Assembly: GCA_025998575.1 (NCBI GenBank)
Contig: BNWD01000043.1
Coordinates: 1-5,378, forward strand
Origin: Alphaproteobacteria bacterium
GTDB lineage: Bacteria > Pseudomonadota > Alphaproteobacteria > RUG11792
Direction of reading: 5' to 3'
Length of the DNA stretch: 5,378 nucleotides
Position numbers and translations under genes: made by a program. This document shows, piece after piece, positions 5,377 to 5,378 of the stretch; the first letter of the stretch is position 1; each line of letters opens with the position of its first letter. The notes below the pieces were generated by a model that did not search any database, had not been told where the DNA came from, and saw only the letters and a program-made list of their open reading frames with translations.

Positions 5377-5378
5377 AA
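5261..5378 (+). pseudogene. Start of a plus-strand gene, amber-interrupted, partial at right edge
   Basis: The frame opens at ATG 5261 (MSKKPEGYYDYEDYCRRKHY, E), meets TAG at 5324-5326, and continues in the same frame as SEDRLPAVEVVESMKMP to the window edge. The composition after the stop is as protein-like as before it, which suggests a nonsense mutation, or that the real gene starts later. The ATG at 5366 (MKMP) is in frame and preceded by GGAGG at 5351-5355, a good Shine-Dalgarno with slightly long spacing. The 5261 start has no clear ribosome binding site. A 27-codon ORF in another frame (5286-5369), with GGAAGG five bases before its ATG, overlaps the 5366 start by ATGA. Family unknown. 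Confidence 0.35.

Overview
The window looks like part of a reduced, AT-rich bacterial genome that is decaying. It holds one clearly intact gene, glmS, on the minus strand at 1837-3588, with eroded genes and repeats on either side. The GlmS sequence is proteobacterial in style. Abundant pseudogenes, a dispersed repeat and very AT-rich spacers suggest a host-associated bacterium, perhaps an alphaproteobacterial endosymbiont of the Rickettsiales or Holosporales kind. That placement is inference; no marker in the window proves it.

Layout, left to right. Positions 2-649 (minus) hold a broken protein gene of unknown family, readable in three successive frames and running off the left edge. Repeat copy A (651-804) follows. 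At 828-920 (plus) there is a short, inverted, diverged copy of part of the left pseudogene. Repeat copy B is at 1081-1221, next to a stretch open on both strands (1181-1435). Positions 1436-1836 are non-coding. glmS fills 1837-3588 and has its own candidate promoter at 3618-3645, which overlaps a 7-bp inverted repeat. Positions 3646-4086 are an AT-rich spacer. Two hairpins with T-tracts on the minus strand (4087-4116 and 4135-4161) close a second broken minus-strand gene (4177-4426, possibly reaching 4563). Repeat copy C (4440-4613), a third broken minus-strand reading frame (4559-4849) and repeat copy D (4863-5027) follow. At the right edge a plus-strand gene may begin at 5261, interrupted by one amber codon, with a second well-placed start at 5366.

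The most unusual content is the four-copy repeat of about 140-175 bp, always in the same orientation, two copies on each side of glmS. Its differences between copies fall in a codon-like pattern on the minus strand, yet copies A and D share the same stop codon and the same length difference from C. It therefore looks either like the remnant of a gene end that was copied after it had already broken, or like a non-autonomous mobile element. A short plus-strand frame beginning MSVSLSLQ or close to it is open in all four copies.

Functionally, GlmS makes glucosamine-6-phosphate, the entry point to UDP-GlcNAc for peptidoglycan and lipopolysaccharide. Its integrity among wreckage suggests it is still needed. 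No other gene here can be tied to that pathway.
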